A DNA stretch of 64,000 bases from contig NZ_KQ960593.1 of the NCBI RefSeq assembly GCF_001553265.1, positions 62,001-126,000 of the forward strand, in the 5' to 3' direction. Under the pieces are notes generated by a model that was not told the DNA's origin, made no database searches, and worked only from the letters and a program-made list of their open reading frames with translations. Source of the stretch: Prevotella sp. DNF00663 (lineage in GTDB: Bacteria; Bacteroidota; Bacteroidia; Bacteroidales; Bacteroidaceae). Below, one piece after another: positions 18,230 to 27,471 of this stretch. Position numbers and translations under genes: made by a program. Every line of letters starts with the position of its first letter. The stretch's first letter is position 1.

Positions 18230-19006
18230 TTATTTGTTGTTAGTTAGCCAGTCGTCCAATATCATGCGGGCAATACTTAGTTTTTCGGGGATGGTAGGTA
18301 AGGTCTCTTTAGTGAACCAAGCCCCTTTGCTCAGCTCATCGGTCTGCAATTTGATTTCACCGGACACATAGTCGGCATTAAAACCTACCATCAATCCACT
18401 GGGATAGGGCCACGGCTGCGACCCAAAATAGCGCAGATTGGTGATGGTGATGCCAGTTTCTTCCATCACTTCGCGATGAACTGCCTCTTCCAAGGTTTCA
18501 CCTGTCTCCACAAAACCGGCTACAAGACCGTAGAAATTGGTCTTGAAGTTCTTCGCATGAACCAACAAGACTTCATCATCGCGATGTATCAACACGATAA
18601 TAGCGGTTGCCAACTGGGGCCAAACTTCCTTTCCACACGATGTACAACGCTTACTGATGTCGGTATGCATGCGCATTGGGGCACCACAAACACCACAGAA
18701 TTGCGTATTCTTATCCCAATATAACAGCTCATGACATTTACCTGCTTTCAGGTAAAGTTCCATGCTTAGTTCATAATACGATGCGCGTAATCCGCACATT
18801 TTGAATCCCGGATAATCTGTTATTGGCGCATCAACGCTGAAAGCCTTGGCCGGTGTACCGTCTTCTAAGGCTGGAATGTTGATTACATGTGTCCATGGTT
18901 TGAGGGCAACAGGTGGTTCTTCTTCACATGGGATGGAACAACTACCGTCTTCCCGACACTCTAATAGAATGTCTGATTTACAAAATACAAACCAATAAGT
19001 CTTCAT
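18230..19006 (-). CDS. nudC: NAD+/NADH diphosphatase (Nudix)
   Basis: Cleaves NAD(H) to NMN(H) and AMP, and in several bacteria removes NAD caps from RNA. The 258 residues include a zinc ribbon (CGVC ... CTSC, about 103-123) and a Nudix box starting GFVETGETLEEA and ending REVMEETGI. The SQPWPYPSGLM element after the box is the NudC signature that marks NAD-binding members. The N-terminal domain is present. The ATG overlaps the stop of the upstream nucleotidase gene by one base (TAATG), which implies translational coupling. Confidence 0.93.
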   Translation of the reverse strand: MKTYWFVFCKSDILLECREDGSCSIPCEEEPPVALKPWTHVINIPALEDGTPAKAFSVDAPITDYPGFKMCGLRASYYELSMELYLKAGKCHELLYWDKNTQFCGVCGAPMRMHTDISKRCTSCGKEVWPQLATAIIVLIHRDDEVLLVHAKNFKTNFYGLVAGFVETGETLEEAVHREVMEETGITITNLRYFGSQPWPYPSGLMVGFNADYVSGEIKLQTDELSKGAWFTKETLPTIPEKLSIARMILDDWLTNNK

Positions 19007-20763
19007 TATTTAATGTCTTTCGGATCTTGTGCGCGGCCGAAGAGTAGCATACTGTCGCGTTTAGCAGCTTCACGTGTCCATGCTTCCGGTATAAATTTCC
19101 AGTTGTTATTGGGCTTCGGATCCATTACCTTCGTCTTTTCTATTTCCTTCATCAAGTAGTATCGTTGGTCTTTCTCGCTTCTCCAGACGATACGACTCTC
19201 CAAGCTATCACGCGGAATACCTGCTCCTCGTGTGAGCAACTCGCCTCCACCGTTTCCCCGATAGCTGTTGATAGCTACCTTATACCATTCATTCTCTTTG
19301 AACGGACGGCCGTCGGCCATACTGATAATACGTACCTTTTGTCCGTCGGGTTTAGTCACATCTACCTCATAGATGATTCCTGCAGCGCTGTCAAAGTTGA
19401 ATGTAAAGTTCTTGAAACCAAGTCGTTGTTGGTCTCCTTTGGTATCGGCCAAAAGTAAAAGATGGTCGTTCGGGCTCTTCATCGTGTTCACCCATTGATC
19501 GTAACTCATCTCCAAATGCTTACGAATTTCTTCACCTGTGAGCCGCATCACGTAGAGTTGGTTCTCAAACCTATACAGGTTGAACATATCAGATACATGC
19601 AACGTGCCGGCTTTGATGCTTGCATCGAAAGCCAAAGGAGCGTTGAAGGCTACATCGGCACCGGTAATCTGCAATTGCAAATTGAGTATTAAGTCGGTAA
19701 AAGCAGAGCTGCCGAAATAGCTATCGCGTGTATAAATGGTGTTCTTAAAGCTACCTATTTCACGATTAACAAAGGTATTCACTTTGTCTATATGATCTTT
19801 GAAGTAGGCCATGTAAGCCTCGTCAACAGGTTGATTAATCATATCTACCAGTTTTCCTACGACCTTTTTGTCAATCATCTTACCCTTTTTGTTGAGGGTG
19901 ACGGTAATCTCTGCGTCAGCCACAGTAATAGCGTTGTTAGCTGGATCTAGGCAAACTACCAGTTTACCAGCCACATTTTGTATAGTCTCATTAGAACGTG
20001 TGTGGTCGTGACCGAACAATATGAGGTCGAATCCGGGTACCTCTTTGGCTACACGATGTGAAGCGTTCTCCTCGTATTCGTCTGTCTTGATACCGTTGTC
20101 TTTACCACTATGGAAGAGGCCGATAATGATATCGGGATGCTCGGTATCTTGAACTGTCTTCACCCACTTACGTGCCGAAACTACCATATCTTCAAAGTAG
20201 AGTTCCGACCATAGATTCTTAGAGAGCCAACTGGGGATAGCCGGAGTCAGCATACCGATGATAGCAATCTTCACACCATCCTTATTTAATATGGTATAAG
20301 GCTTTACATACGGTTTTTGAGTCTTGGTATCGATGATGTTACAACCCAACATGGGGCAGTTAATCTCTTTTATCCATTTGTCGTACACAGCATGTCCTGT
20401 CTCTACATCGTGGTTTCCTACGGACTCGGCATCATACTTCATGTAGTTGATAATGTCTGCTGCCACGTTCCGTTCTTGCGTAGCTATGTAGTTATAGTAG
20501 TAACATGTAGGTTGTCCTTGGAGTATATCGCCATTGTCGAGCAACACTACGTTGTTGCCATAATCTTTGCGTAGCGAGTTCACATAGCTGCTCACTCTAG
20601 CCAATGTACCTGCTTTTGGTTTGCGATTGATAAAATCGTAAGGGAAAAAACTTCCGTGTACATCGCTCGTTTCAATCACTCTGATATTGATGGTTTTATT
20701 CTTTCCCATGGCGTATGTGGAAAGGCAGAGAGCCATGAGACATGCAATGAAGATTCTTTTCAT
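19006..20763 (-). CDS. Exported 5'-nucleotidase / cyclic phosphodiesterase (UshA/CpdB-like)
   Basis: A 585-residue bifunctional metallophosphoesterase with a signal peptide (residues 1-20, cleavage near AMG-KNK), so it acts outside the cytoplasm. The N-terminal calcineurin-like domain shows the metal-ligand blocks SDVHG, DNGDILQGQP, GNHDVETG and LFGHDHTRSN. The C-terminal 5'-nucleotidase substrate domain (about 325-540) carries AFNAPLAFDASI and the NSYRGNGGGELL loop. It heads the operon with nudC and a purine permease. Expected substrates are nucleoside monophosphates or 2',3'-cyclic nucleotides. Confidence 0.92.
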   Translation of the reverse strand: MKRIFIACLMALCLSTYAMGKNKTINIRVIETSDVHGSFFPYDFINRKPKAGTLARVSSYVNSLRKDYGNNVVLLDNGDILQGQPTCYYYNYIATQERNVAADIINYMKYDAESVGNHDVETGHAVYDKWIKEINCPMLGCNIIDTKTQKPYVKPYTILNKDGVKIAIIGMLTPAIPSWLSKNLWSELYFEDMVVSARKWVKTVQDTEHPDIIIGLFHSGKDNGIKTDEYEENASHRVAKEVPGFDLILFGHDHTRSNETIQNVAGKLVVCLDPANNAITVADAEITVTLNKKGKMIDKKVVGKLVDMINQPVDEAYMAYFKDHIDKVNTFVNREIGSFKNTIYTRDSYFGSSAFTDLILNLQLQITGADVAFNAPLAFDASIKAGTLHVSDMFNLYRFENQLYVMRLTGEEIRKHLEMSYDQWVNTMKSPNDHLLLLADTKGDQQRLGFKNFTFNFDSAAGIIYEVDVTKPDGQKVRIISMADGRPFKENEWYKVAINSYRGNGGGELLTRGAGIPRDSLESRIVWRSEKDQRYYLMKEIEKTKVMDPKPNNNWKFIPEAWTREAAKRDSMLLFGRAQDPKDIK

Positions 20764-20785
20764 TTTGCTTTTTCATTTATGTGTG

Positions 20786-20793
20786 CAAAGATA
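20786..20793 (-). promoter_or_regulatory. -7 element of the nucleotidase operon
   Basis: TATCTTTG on the minus strand, about 23 bases before the ATG at 20763. No clear -33 element is seen. Confidence 0.5.
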
Positions 20794-20861
20794 GCGTTTT
20801 TTTATGAATGCGGCATGGTTTTTGCTTACTTCTTATTAAAGAATAAAAGAGTACAGAAATT

Positions 20862-21533
20862 ATGGCATTTATAGATTATTACAAGATTCTAGGCGTCGAT
20901 AAGAGCATCCCACAAAAGGATGTCAGGGCGGCTTATAGGAAGCGTGCAAAGCTGTTCCATCCCGATTTGCATCCCAATGATCCGAAAGCGAAAGCCAAGT
21001 TTCAAGCATTAAACGAGGCTTACGATGTGTTGAGCGACCCTGAGAAACGCCGCAAATACGACCAATATGGTGAGAAGTGGCGCGAGGCCGATATGTTTAA
21101 TGGTGGCAGAGGTGGTGGAAACTACCAGTGGTCTTCGGCCGGTGGTGGTAATCCTTTCGAGGGATTCGACTTTAATAGCTTTGGTGGAGGCGGTTTCTCC
21201 AGTTTCTTTAAAGACCTTTTTGGAAGTGGTCGAACTGCCAATACTGGTCGTTCGGCTCGGCAAAGTTCGGGTAGTGTGAATGCCGAAGTGAACATAGACT
21301 TTTATACAGCTTTGCTTGGTGGCGAGGTAATCGTACAGTTGGGTGATGGAACTAAGATTAAGTTGAAGATTAAACCCGAAACACAGAATGGCACAAAGGT
21401 GCGATTGCGTGGCAAGGGAATGAATCGGGGAGACGGTACTTTCGGCGACTTGATAGTCACCTACAACGTCACTCTGCCCACGGGATTGACCGAACGACAG
21501 AAGCAATTGCTTCGGCAGATGCAACAGGGATAA
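20862..21533 (+). CDS. J-domain co-chaperone, CbpA/DnaJ-like (no zinc domain)
   Basis: A 223-residue DnaJ-family protein that would stimulate DnaK. The J domain covers residues 4-70, with HPD at 33-35. A Gly/Phe/Ser-rich linker (about 78-145) follows, then one C-terminal beta-domain of the DnaJ client-binding type (about 146-222, VNIDFYTALLGGEV and VRLRGKGMNRGDG). There is no CxxCxGxG zinc region, so it is a class II protein. It appears shorter than typical CbpA (about 300 residues) and seems to have only one full C-terminal beta-domain. Confidence 0.88.
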   Translation: MAFIDYYKILGVDKSIPQKDVRAAYRKRAKLFHPDLHPNDPKAKAKFQALNEAYDVLSDPEKRRKYDQYGEKWREADMFNGGRGGGNYQWSSAGGGNPFEGFDFNSFGGGGFSSFFKDLFGSGRTANTGRSARQSSGSVNAEVNIDFYTALLGGEVIVQLGDGTKIKLKIKPETQNGTKVRLRGKGMNRGDGTFGDLIVTYNVTLPTGLTERQKQLLRQMQQG

Positions 21534-21576
21534 AAGGATGAGGATGCAGAATTGTTCGCATTCTCATCCTTTTTTG
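21534..21576 (+). terminator. Terminator after the J-domain gene
   Basis: Arms 21534-21547 and 21558-21571 (14 bases, one G-T pair) with a 10-base loop, then a T run. The T run merges into the promoter of the next gene. Confidence 0.85.
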
Positions 21577-21584
21577 TATCTTTG
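21577..21584 (+). promoter_or_regulatory. -7 element of the pseudouridine synthase gene
   Basis: TATCTTTG, 23 bases before the ATG. A weak attg lies 22 bases upstream of it. Confidence 0.5.
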
Positions 21585-21607
21585 TATTCGTATAAACAAA
21601 TAAAACG

Positions 21608-22276
21608 ATGCAAGTAGTTTACGAAGATAATCATCTCATCATCGTCTCTAAACGTAGTGGAGAGATTGTTCAGGGCGATAAGACTGGCGATACACCGCTT
21701 AGCGAGACGGTGAAAGCATACATCAAAGAGAAATACCAAAAGCCGGGTAATGTATTTATAGGTGTGATACACAGGCTAGATAGGCCTGTGTGGGGACTCG
21801 TTGTCTTTGCCAAAACATCCAAGGCTCTTTCGCGAATGAGTGAGATGTTCCGTACCGGAGAGGTGCATAAGACCTATTGGGCTATTACTCGTAACGTACC
21901 CAAACAGCTCGAAGGAACCCTTACACATTGGCTTGTGCGCAACGAAAAGCAGAACAAAAGCTATGCTTACGACCATGAAGTGCCACGTTCGAAGAAAGCT
22001 GTTTTAAATTATAAGGTAATAGGTAGGTCGGACAACTATACGTTGATAGAGGTAGAATTGCTCACTGGACGACATCATCAGATACGTTGTCAGCTCGCAG
22101 CAATGGGGTGGCCTATCAAAGGCGATTTGAAATATGGGGCTCAGCGTAGCAATCCCGACGGCAGTATCTCACTGCTCTCGCATCAAGTAGCGTTCGTTCA
22201 TCCTGTGTCTAAAGAGTCATTGTGTGTTGTAGCTCCATTACCCGAAGACCGTTTGTGGAGTGCTATTGCGCCGTGA
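21608..22276 (+). CDS. RluA-family RNA pseudouridine synthase
   Basis: Isomerises uridine to pseudouridine in RNA. The 222 residues form the catalytic domain only, with no S4 domain. The catalytic motif HRLDRPVWGLVVFAK has Asp58 as the nucleophile. LLTGRHHQIRCQLAAMGWPIKGDLKYG, represented by its core GRHHQIR and GDLKYG, is the other family signature. Many RluA proteins read HRLDRxTSG at this point; the VWG variant is seen in short Bacteroidetes members. Whether it modifies tRNA or 23S rRNA cannot be decided. Confidence 0.9.
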   Translation: MQVVYEDNHLIIVSKRSGEIVQGDKTGDTPLSETVKAYIKEKYQKPGNVFIGVIHRLDRPVWGLVVFAKTSKALSRMSEMFRTGEVHKTYWAITRNVPKQLEGTLTHWLVRNEKQNKSYAYDHEVPRSKKAVLNYKVIGRSDNYTLIEVELLTGRHHQIRCQLAAMGWPIKGDLKYGAQRSNPDGSISLLSHQVAFVHPVSKESLCVVAPLPEDRLWSAIAP

Positions 22277-22762
22277 AAGTAGCCATTTATGCCTTTTAAA
22301 CTTATCCTTCCTCGTTTCAAAGTTTTGTTTCTTGTCTACTCGTTAACTTGTCTACTACCTGACTGCAAGGCCGTGGCAGTTTTGCTGACTAACCCTTGCA
22401 GTATTGCTGCCGAGCCTAGACATGAATGTTGCCAAGCCACTGCAGTAATTTCAGAGTGAGGAGCTAGGGGTGAGAAGTGAAGAGTTTGGAAGATACAAAT
22501 AGTAATGGTAATGATGTGTTGACAAATTGACGAGTAGACAAGTAAATAAATATTAGGGAAAAGATGTGAATGGGTGAAAGATACTGGTAGTTGTAGTAGA
22601 GATGGGAGGTCGCTCGTCTCTACTGTAATTAATGTAGGCTTTGGAGCTCAGAGATGGTAAGTTGGAATCGGTAGATCAGTATCGAGAACCTTAAATAATG
22701 CAGTTATAGGCTTATCCCACCTATTATAATATAGGCCTTTTTGAAAATTATAGCTGAAGGCA
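22277..22762 (+). repeat. REP-like intergenic repeat, copy 3, flanked by a 22-base inverted repeat
   Basis: This is most of the largest gene-free stretch (22277-22845). CTTGTCTACTCGTTAACTTG begins at 22331 (22 bases, to 22352). Its inverted partner at 22521-22542 matches 20 of 22 bases. Between them are GC-rich units (about 22362-22450: ggcagttttgctg, tgcagtattgctgcc) and the purine-rich tail (gagtgaggagctagg..., 22455-22492). Beyond, a hairpin with arms 22595-22602 / 22617-22624 (AGTAGAGA / TCTCTACT) is seen. I find no open reading frame with coding character here. Confidence 0.6.
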
Positions 22763-22794
22763 TTCGCCATTCTATTAAAAAATAGCTAACTTTG
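22763..22794 (+). promoter_or_regulatory. Promoter of the tamB-tamL operon
   Basis: TTCG (22763-22766), 20 bases, TAACTTTG (22787-22794). This gives a leader of about 45 bases. Confidence 0.6.
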
Positions 22795-22845
22795 CATGTA
22801 GCTAAGAATGGGCTGTCTGCTGCCCGAAAACAGTATTAGATTTCT

Positions 22846-25800
22846 ATGAAAAAGAAGCTGAAGTGGGTCGCTGTCGTTATTCTGACGCCGATACTCTTGT
22901 TTGTCGTGTTCGCATTGTTGCTCTATTTCCCTCCCTTTCAGAATTGGGCGGTAGCTAGAGTGGCTGCCTATGCTTCTGAAAAAACCGGTATGGAAATCTC
23001 TGTAGAGCATGTGAATCTGGAGTTTCCGCTTGATTTGGGAGTCGAAGGCATCAAGGTGATTCAGCAGAATGATTCTCTTCCACAGCAAAAAGATACGGTG
23101 GCAGACATCCGTAAGGTTGTAGCCGATATTCAACTTTGGCCTTTACTCAAGCAACAAGTGCAGATAGACGAACTCGCATTCATCCAATTAAAAGTGAATA
23201 CGACTAACTTTATTCACGAGGCAAGGGTGAAAGGTACGATCGGAGAACTCAATCTGAAAGCTCATGGTATAGATTTGAAGGCCGATTCTGTGAAGATTGA
23301 CGATGCCAATCTGAAAGATGCACGAGTGAATATTGAGTTGAGTGATACTGTTCCACCGGACACTTCACAGCAGAAAAGCTACTGGAAGATATCAGTGAAT
23401 AGGCTTAATGTGGAGCGTACAGACGTGACTGTACACATGCCGGGCGACACCTTGCAAGTGCAAGCTTATATGGGTAAGGCTGTGGCTGAAGGGGGGTATT
23501 TTGATTTATACAAAGAGTTGTATCAGGTAAGGAAACTTGATTGGACAGCAGGACGGCTGAAATATGATAACAATTTTGAAATATTCGCTAAAGGATTAGA
23601 TTATAATCATCTATCAATCAGTAATATATCGCTGGGCCTAGATTCCTTGGATTATTGCAATCCGAAGCTTGTTATGAACTTACGTGAGTGCCAGTTCGAC
23701 GAGAAAAGTGGCTTGCAAGTGCAGCAAATAGCTGGGCGTGTGCTGATGGATTCGACGAAGTTGTATCTCTCAAAGGTTACATTTAAGACGTCGGAATCAT
23801 CGCTTCATGGTGATTTGGATATGGACTTGAATACTTTTGCCGATCCCTCCCCCGGGAAATTCAATGCTACCGTGCATGGAAGATTCGGCAAACAAGACCT
23901 TATGATATTCATGAACGACATGCCGCCAGCATTCCGTAGGGCGTGGCCCAGCTATCCTTTATCTGTCGATGGAGTGGTGCGAGGTAATATGAAACGTATT
24001 GTTTTGGCGGGTCTGAACGTAAAATTACCTTCTGCCTTCGATGTCCGAGCTACCGGATATATACAGAATCCCACTGATGCCAAGCATATGAAAGCTAGCT
24101 TGGACTTGAAAGCTGCGAGCTATCGGATGGACTTCCTGACCGCATTATTGGACAGGGAACTGATGAAAACGGTTCGAGTACCGAGTGGAATCACGTTTAA
24201 TGGGCATGTAGAAGTGAATGGACAGAGCTATGCATCAACTTTTGTGGCCGGTCAAGGAGGCGGTAGATTGAGCGGAACTGCTCGTTTCGACGCGTCAAGA
24301 ATGTCTTATACGGCTCGTCTCACGGCTTCGCAGCTACCACTTCAGAACTTTGTTCCCAACATGGATTTACATCCTTTTACCGGATTTGTAGATGTTTCGG
24401 GTGTCGGGACAGACATGCTTTCGCCCCGAACACATCTTGTGGCCAAGGCACGTATACAGAAATTCAGATACGGGAAGTATAATCTAGACAACACGACGGC
24501 TGATGCTACGGTGAATCGTGGGCTTGCTCGTGCCGATATTGTGAGTAAAAACGACTTGTTGAAAGGTAATATACATCTGGATGCAAAATTGAATAGCAAG
24601 CATGTGGATGCTAAAGTGATGTGCAATCTAGATAAAGCCGACTTCTATCATCTACGCATTGCCGAGACGCCTTTGACTGCTTCAATGCGTGCCAATGTAG
24701 CTTTGCAGATCGATATGAAGCACTTTTATATGGTCAAAGGTACCATGCAAGATGTTGTCATAGACGATGGGAAGCAGATATATCGACCCGGTGGCTTGGA
24801 TATAGATATGTTGACGCGCCGTGATACAACTCATGCTGTGCTCAATTGCGGTGATTTCCACTTGAAGATGAATGGTCGTGGAGGTTATGAGCGATTGATG
24901 GCGCAGGCTAACAGTTTCATGAAAGAAGTGCAATTGCAACTCAAGAACAAGCGGATAGACCAAGTGAAGTTGTGGCAAAGATTGCCCGATGCCAACTTGT
25001 ATTTGGTGAGTGGCAAGGATAACTTCTTTGTACATATGCTCAATCGTTATGGTTATCAGTTCGCAAGTGCTGATATTAATGTGGTGTCTTCGCATGTAAC
25101 AGGGCTTAATGGTCGCTTGCAAATCGACTCATTGGTAGCTGATAGTATGCTATTAGATACTGTTCGGTTTAATATTTATTCTACGAATAATGCCTTTACA
25201 TATTATGCTCAGGTGCGCAACAATGCTAGAAATCCACAGTATGTATTTAATGCGCTCTTCGATGGAGGGCTACATGAACGGGGTGCTAACCTCAAAGTAA
25301 GGCTCTATGATGCCAAAGATAATCTTGGAGTAGGGGTCGGTTTGACAGCTTCTATGGAGTCGAATGGCATTCAATTGCATTTGGATGACCAGCCAGTATT
25401 GGGCTATAAGACTTTCTCGGTGAACGATAGTAACTTCGTATTCTTGGGTGATAACCGACGCGTAAGGGCTGATTTGAAGTTACGTTCGGCTGATGGAATG
25501 GGCGTACAGGTTTATTCTGATGACGAAAACGAGGAAGCATTGCAGGACATAACGTTCAGTTTGAATCAGTTTGATTTAAAGAAAGTACTCTCGGTAGTGC
25601 CTTATACGCCTGATTTAGCGGGTATCTTGAATGGCGATTATCACCTGATACAGACCAAAGATGAGTTGTCGGTATCATCTAATATGACCATAGATAATAT
25701 GGTATATGAAAAGAGTCCGATGGGCAATGTGGGTGCTGAGTTCGTCTATATGCCTAAGGCTGATGGTAGTCATTATGTAGATGGCATTCTCATGCACAAT

Positions 25801-27471
25801 GGTTCGGAGGTGGCAACGGTCAAAGGTACATATCTATCTAAGGGAGATGGCTATCTAGATGCAACGCTTGGATTCGATAAATTGCCCTTGTTGATGGTGA
25901 ATGGATTTATCCCTCAGCAGTTGTTTGGGTTCAAAGGATATGCCGAAGGAAGCCTAGATGTCAAGGGAAGTTTGAGCAAACCGAATGTCAATGGAGAACT
26001 GTATGTGGATTCTGCTTACTTGGTTAGCCAGCCGTATGGAGTGGAAATGCGATTCGATAATGACCCTGTGACCATCACAAACAGTCGATTACTTTTCGAA
26101 AACTTCATGATGTATTCGCATAACGATAGTCCGTTAATAATGTCAGGGTATCTGGATTTCGCCGATTTAGACAACATGTTGATGGATGTAAGAATGCGTG
26201 CGGACAACTTCTTATTGATAGATGCTAAGGAAAACTTGCGTTCCGAGACTTTTGGTAAAGCCTATGTAGACTTCTTCGGAAGAATGAATGGACGTGTTGA
26301 GAACCTACAGTTGAGAGGCAAATTGAATGTTCTTGGCTCTACGGATATGACTTATATACTCCGTGATTCAGAGCTTTCTACCGACACACAACTAGATGAA
26401 CTCGTGAAGTTTACAGACCTTCAAGACTCTATACAAGAAGTTGTTGAACGGCCAAAGCCCGAAGGTTTCAATATGGCATTGGGCATTAGTATCGATGAGG
26501 GAGCCCATGTCGTGTGTGCATTAAACGCAGATAAGACCAATTATATAGACCTAATGGGGGGTGGCGACCTACAAATGACGTATAATGCAGTAGACTTTGT
26601 CGGGCTGAAAGGGCGTTATACGCTTAACAGCGGTGAGATGAAATACTCGTTACCGGTTATTCCTTTGAAGACGTTTAACATTCAAGATGGGAGTTATCTA
26701 AGCTTTACGGGCGATCCAATGAACCCGAATCTTCATATTACGGCGACCGAAACCGTGAAAGCAACGGTCAATGAATCGGGCAGCAATGGGCGAGTTGTGG
26801 ACTTTACATGTGGTGTGAAGTTGAGTAAAACACTCAATAAACCGGGCGTAGAGTTTATTATTGATGCCCCCAATGATATGACAATAGCTAATGAATTGAA
26901 CACGATGTCGACCGAAGGTAGGGGTAAAGTGGCCATTACCATGCTTGCTTCGGGTATGTATTTGGTCGATGGAAACACCAATGCGTTCTCTATGAACAGT
27001 GCATTGAGTTCATTCTTACAGGGTGAAATCAGCAAGATTACCGGCACAGCCATGCGTTCTATGGGTCTTGATATAGGCATGAGTGTCGACAATGCCACTA
27101 CTTCGAGTGGTGCAATGCATACTGATTATAACTTCCGTTTTGCTAAACGACTGTGGAATAATCGTTTGAAAATCATCGTAGGAGGTAAAGTTTCCACTGG
27201 TTCGGAGTTGGAACAAACTCGTAGCAATACTTTCTTTGACAACGTGGAAATGCAATATCGACTTGACCAAAAGTCGAGTAAGTACCTCCGTTTGTTCTAT
27301 AACAACAGCACCTACGACTGGTTGGAAGGATTAATCGGGGAATATGGGGTCGGTTTTAAGTGGCGTCGGAAACTTGATCACTTCAAAGATATATTCCGAT
27401 TCAATACTCCTAAGGGGAATGAACTGCCTGCATTGCCTGCCGATTCAGTAAAAATGAAGAAGAAAAAATGA
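22846..27471 (+). CDS. tamB: TamB-like translocation/assembly protein (DUF490, AsmA-like)
   Basis: A 1541-residue inner-membrane-anchored protein of the TamB/AsmA-like group, which bridges the periplasm and is linked to outer-membrane protein insertion and phospholipid transport. One N-terminal helix (about 7-28) is followed by a very long beta-rich repeat region typical of these lipid-groove proteins. The C-terminal DUF490/TamB domain (about 1050-1500) holds the conserved block LKGRYTLNSGEMKYSLP. The tail is basic (KMKKKK). Its last four bases overlap the ATG of the TamL gene, so the two are translationally coupled. Confidence 0.92.
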   Translation: MKKKLKWVAVVILTPILLFVVFALLLYFPPFQNWAVARVAAYASEKTGMEISVEHVNLEFPLDLGVEGIKVIQQNDSLPQQKDTVADIRKVVADIQLWPLLKQQVQIDELAFIQLKVNTTNFIHEARVKGTIGELNLKAHGIDLKADSVKIDDANLKDARVNIELSDTVPPDTSQQKSYWKISVNRLNVERTDVTVHMPGDTLQVQAYMGKAVAEGGYFDLYKELYQVRKLDWTAGRLKYDNNFEIFAKGLDYNHLSISNISLGLDSLDYCNPKLVMNLRECQFDEKSGLQVQQIAGRVLMDSTKLYLSKVTFKTSESSLHGDLDMDLNTFADPSPGKFNATVHGRFGKQDLMIFMNDMPPAFRRAWPSYPLSVDGVVRGNMKRIVLAGLNVKLPSAFDVRATGYIQNPTDAKHMKASLDLKAASYRMDFLTALLDRELMKTVRVPSGITFNGHVEVNGQSYASTFVAGQGGGRLSGTARFDASRMSYTARLTASQLPLQNFVPNMDLHPFTGFVDVSGVGTDMLSPRTHLVAKARIQKFRYGKYNLDNTTADATVNRGLARADIVSKNDLLKGNIHLDAKLNSKHVDAKVMCNLDKADFYHLRIAETPLTASMRANVALQIDMKHFYMVKGTMQDVVIDDGKQIYRPGGLDIDMLTRRDTTHAVLNCGDFHLKMNGRGGYERLMAQANSFMKEVQLQLKNKRIDQVKLWQRLPDANLYLVSGKDNFFVHMLNRYGYQFASADINVVSSHVTGLNGRLQIDSLVADSMLLDTVRFNIYSTNNAFTYYAQVRNNARNPQYVFNALFDGGLHERGANLKVRLYDAKDNLGVGVGLTASMESNGIQLHLDDQPVLGYKTFSVNDSNFVFLGDNRRVRADLKLRSADGMGVQVYSDDENEEALQDITFSLNQFDLKKVLSVVPYTPDLAGILNGDYHLIQTKDELSVSSNMTIDNMVYEKSPMGNVGAEFVYMPKADGSHYVDGILMHNGSEVATVKGTYLSKGDGYLDATLGFDKLPLLMVNGFIPQQLFGFKGYAEGSLDVKGSLSKPNVNGELYVDSAYLVSQPYGVEMRFDNDPVTITNSRLLFENFMMYSHNDSPLIMSGYLDFADLDNMLMDVRMRADNFLLIDAKENLRSETFGKAYVDFFGRMNGRVENLQLRGKLNVLGSTDMTYILRDSELSTDTQLDELVKFTDLQDSIQEVVERPKPEGFNMALGISIDEGAHVVCALNADKTNYIDLMGGGDLQMTYNAVDFVGLKGRYTLNSGEMKYSLPVIPLKTFNIQDGSYLSFTGDPMNPNLHITATETVKATVNESGSNGRVVDFTCGVKLSKTLNKPGVEFIIDAPNDMTIANELNTMSTEGRGKVAITMLASGMYLVDGNTNAFSMNSALSSFLQGEISKITGTAMRSMGLDIGMSVDNATTSSGAMHTDYNFRFAKRLWNNRLKIIVGGKVSTGSELEQTRSNTFFDNVEMQYRLDQKSSKYLRLFYNNSTYDWLEGLIGEYGVGFKWRRKLDHFKDIFRFNTPKGNELPALPADSVKMKKKK

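Noticed and set aside
22331-22542. Direct assignment of repeat copy 3 to a known insertion sequence
   Set aside because: The element is only about 212 bases with no transposase frame, and I cannot match its ends to a known IS family.
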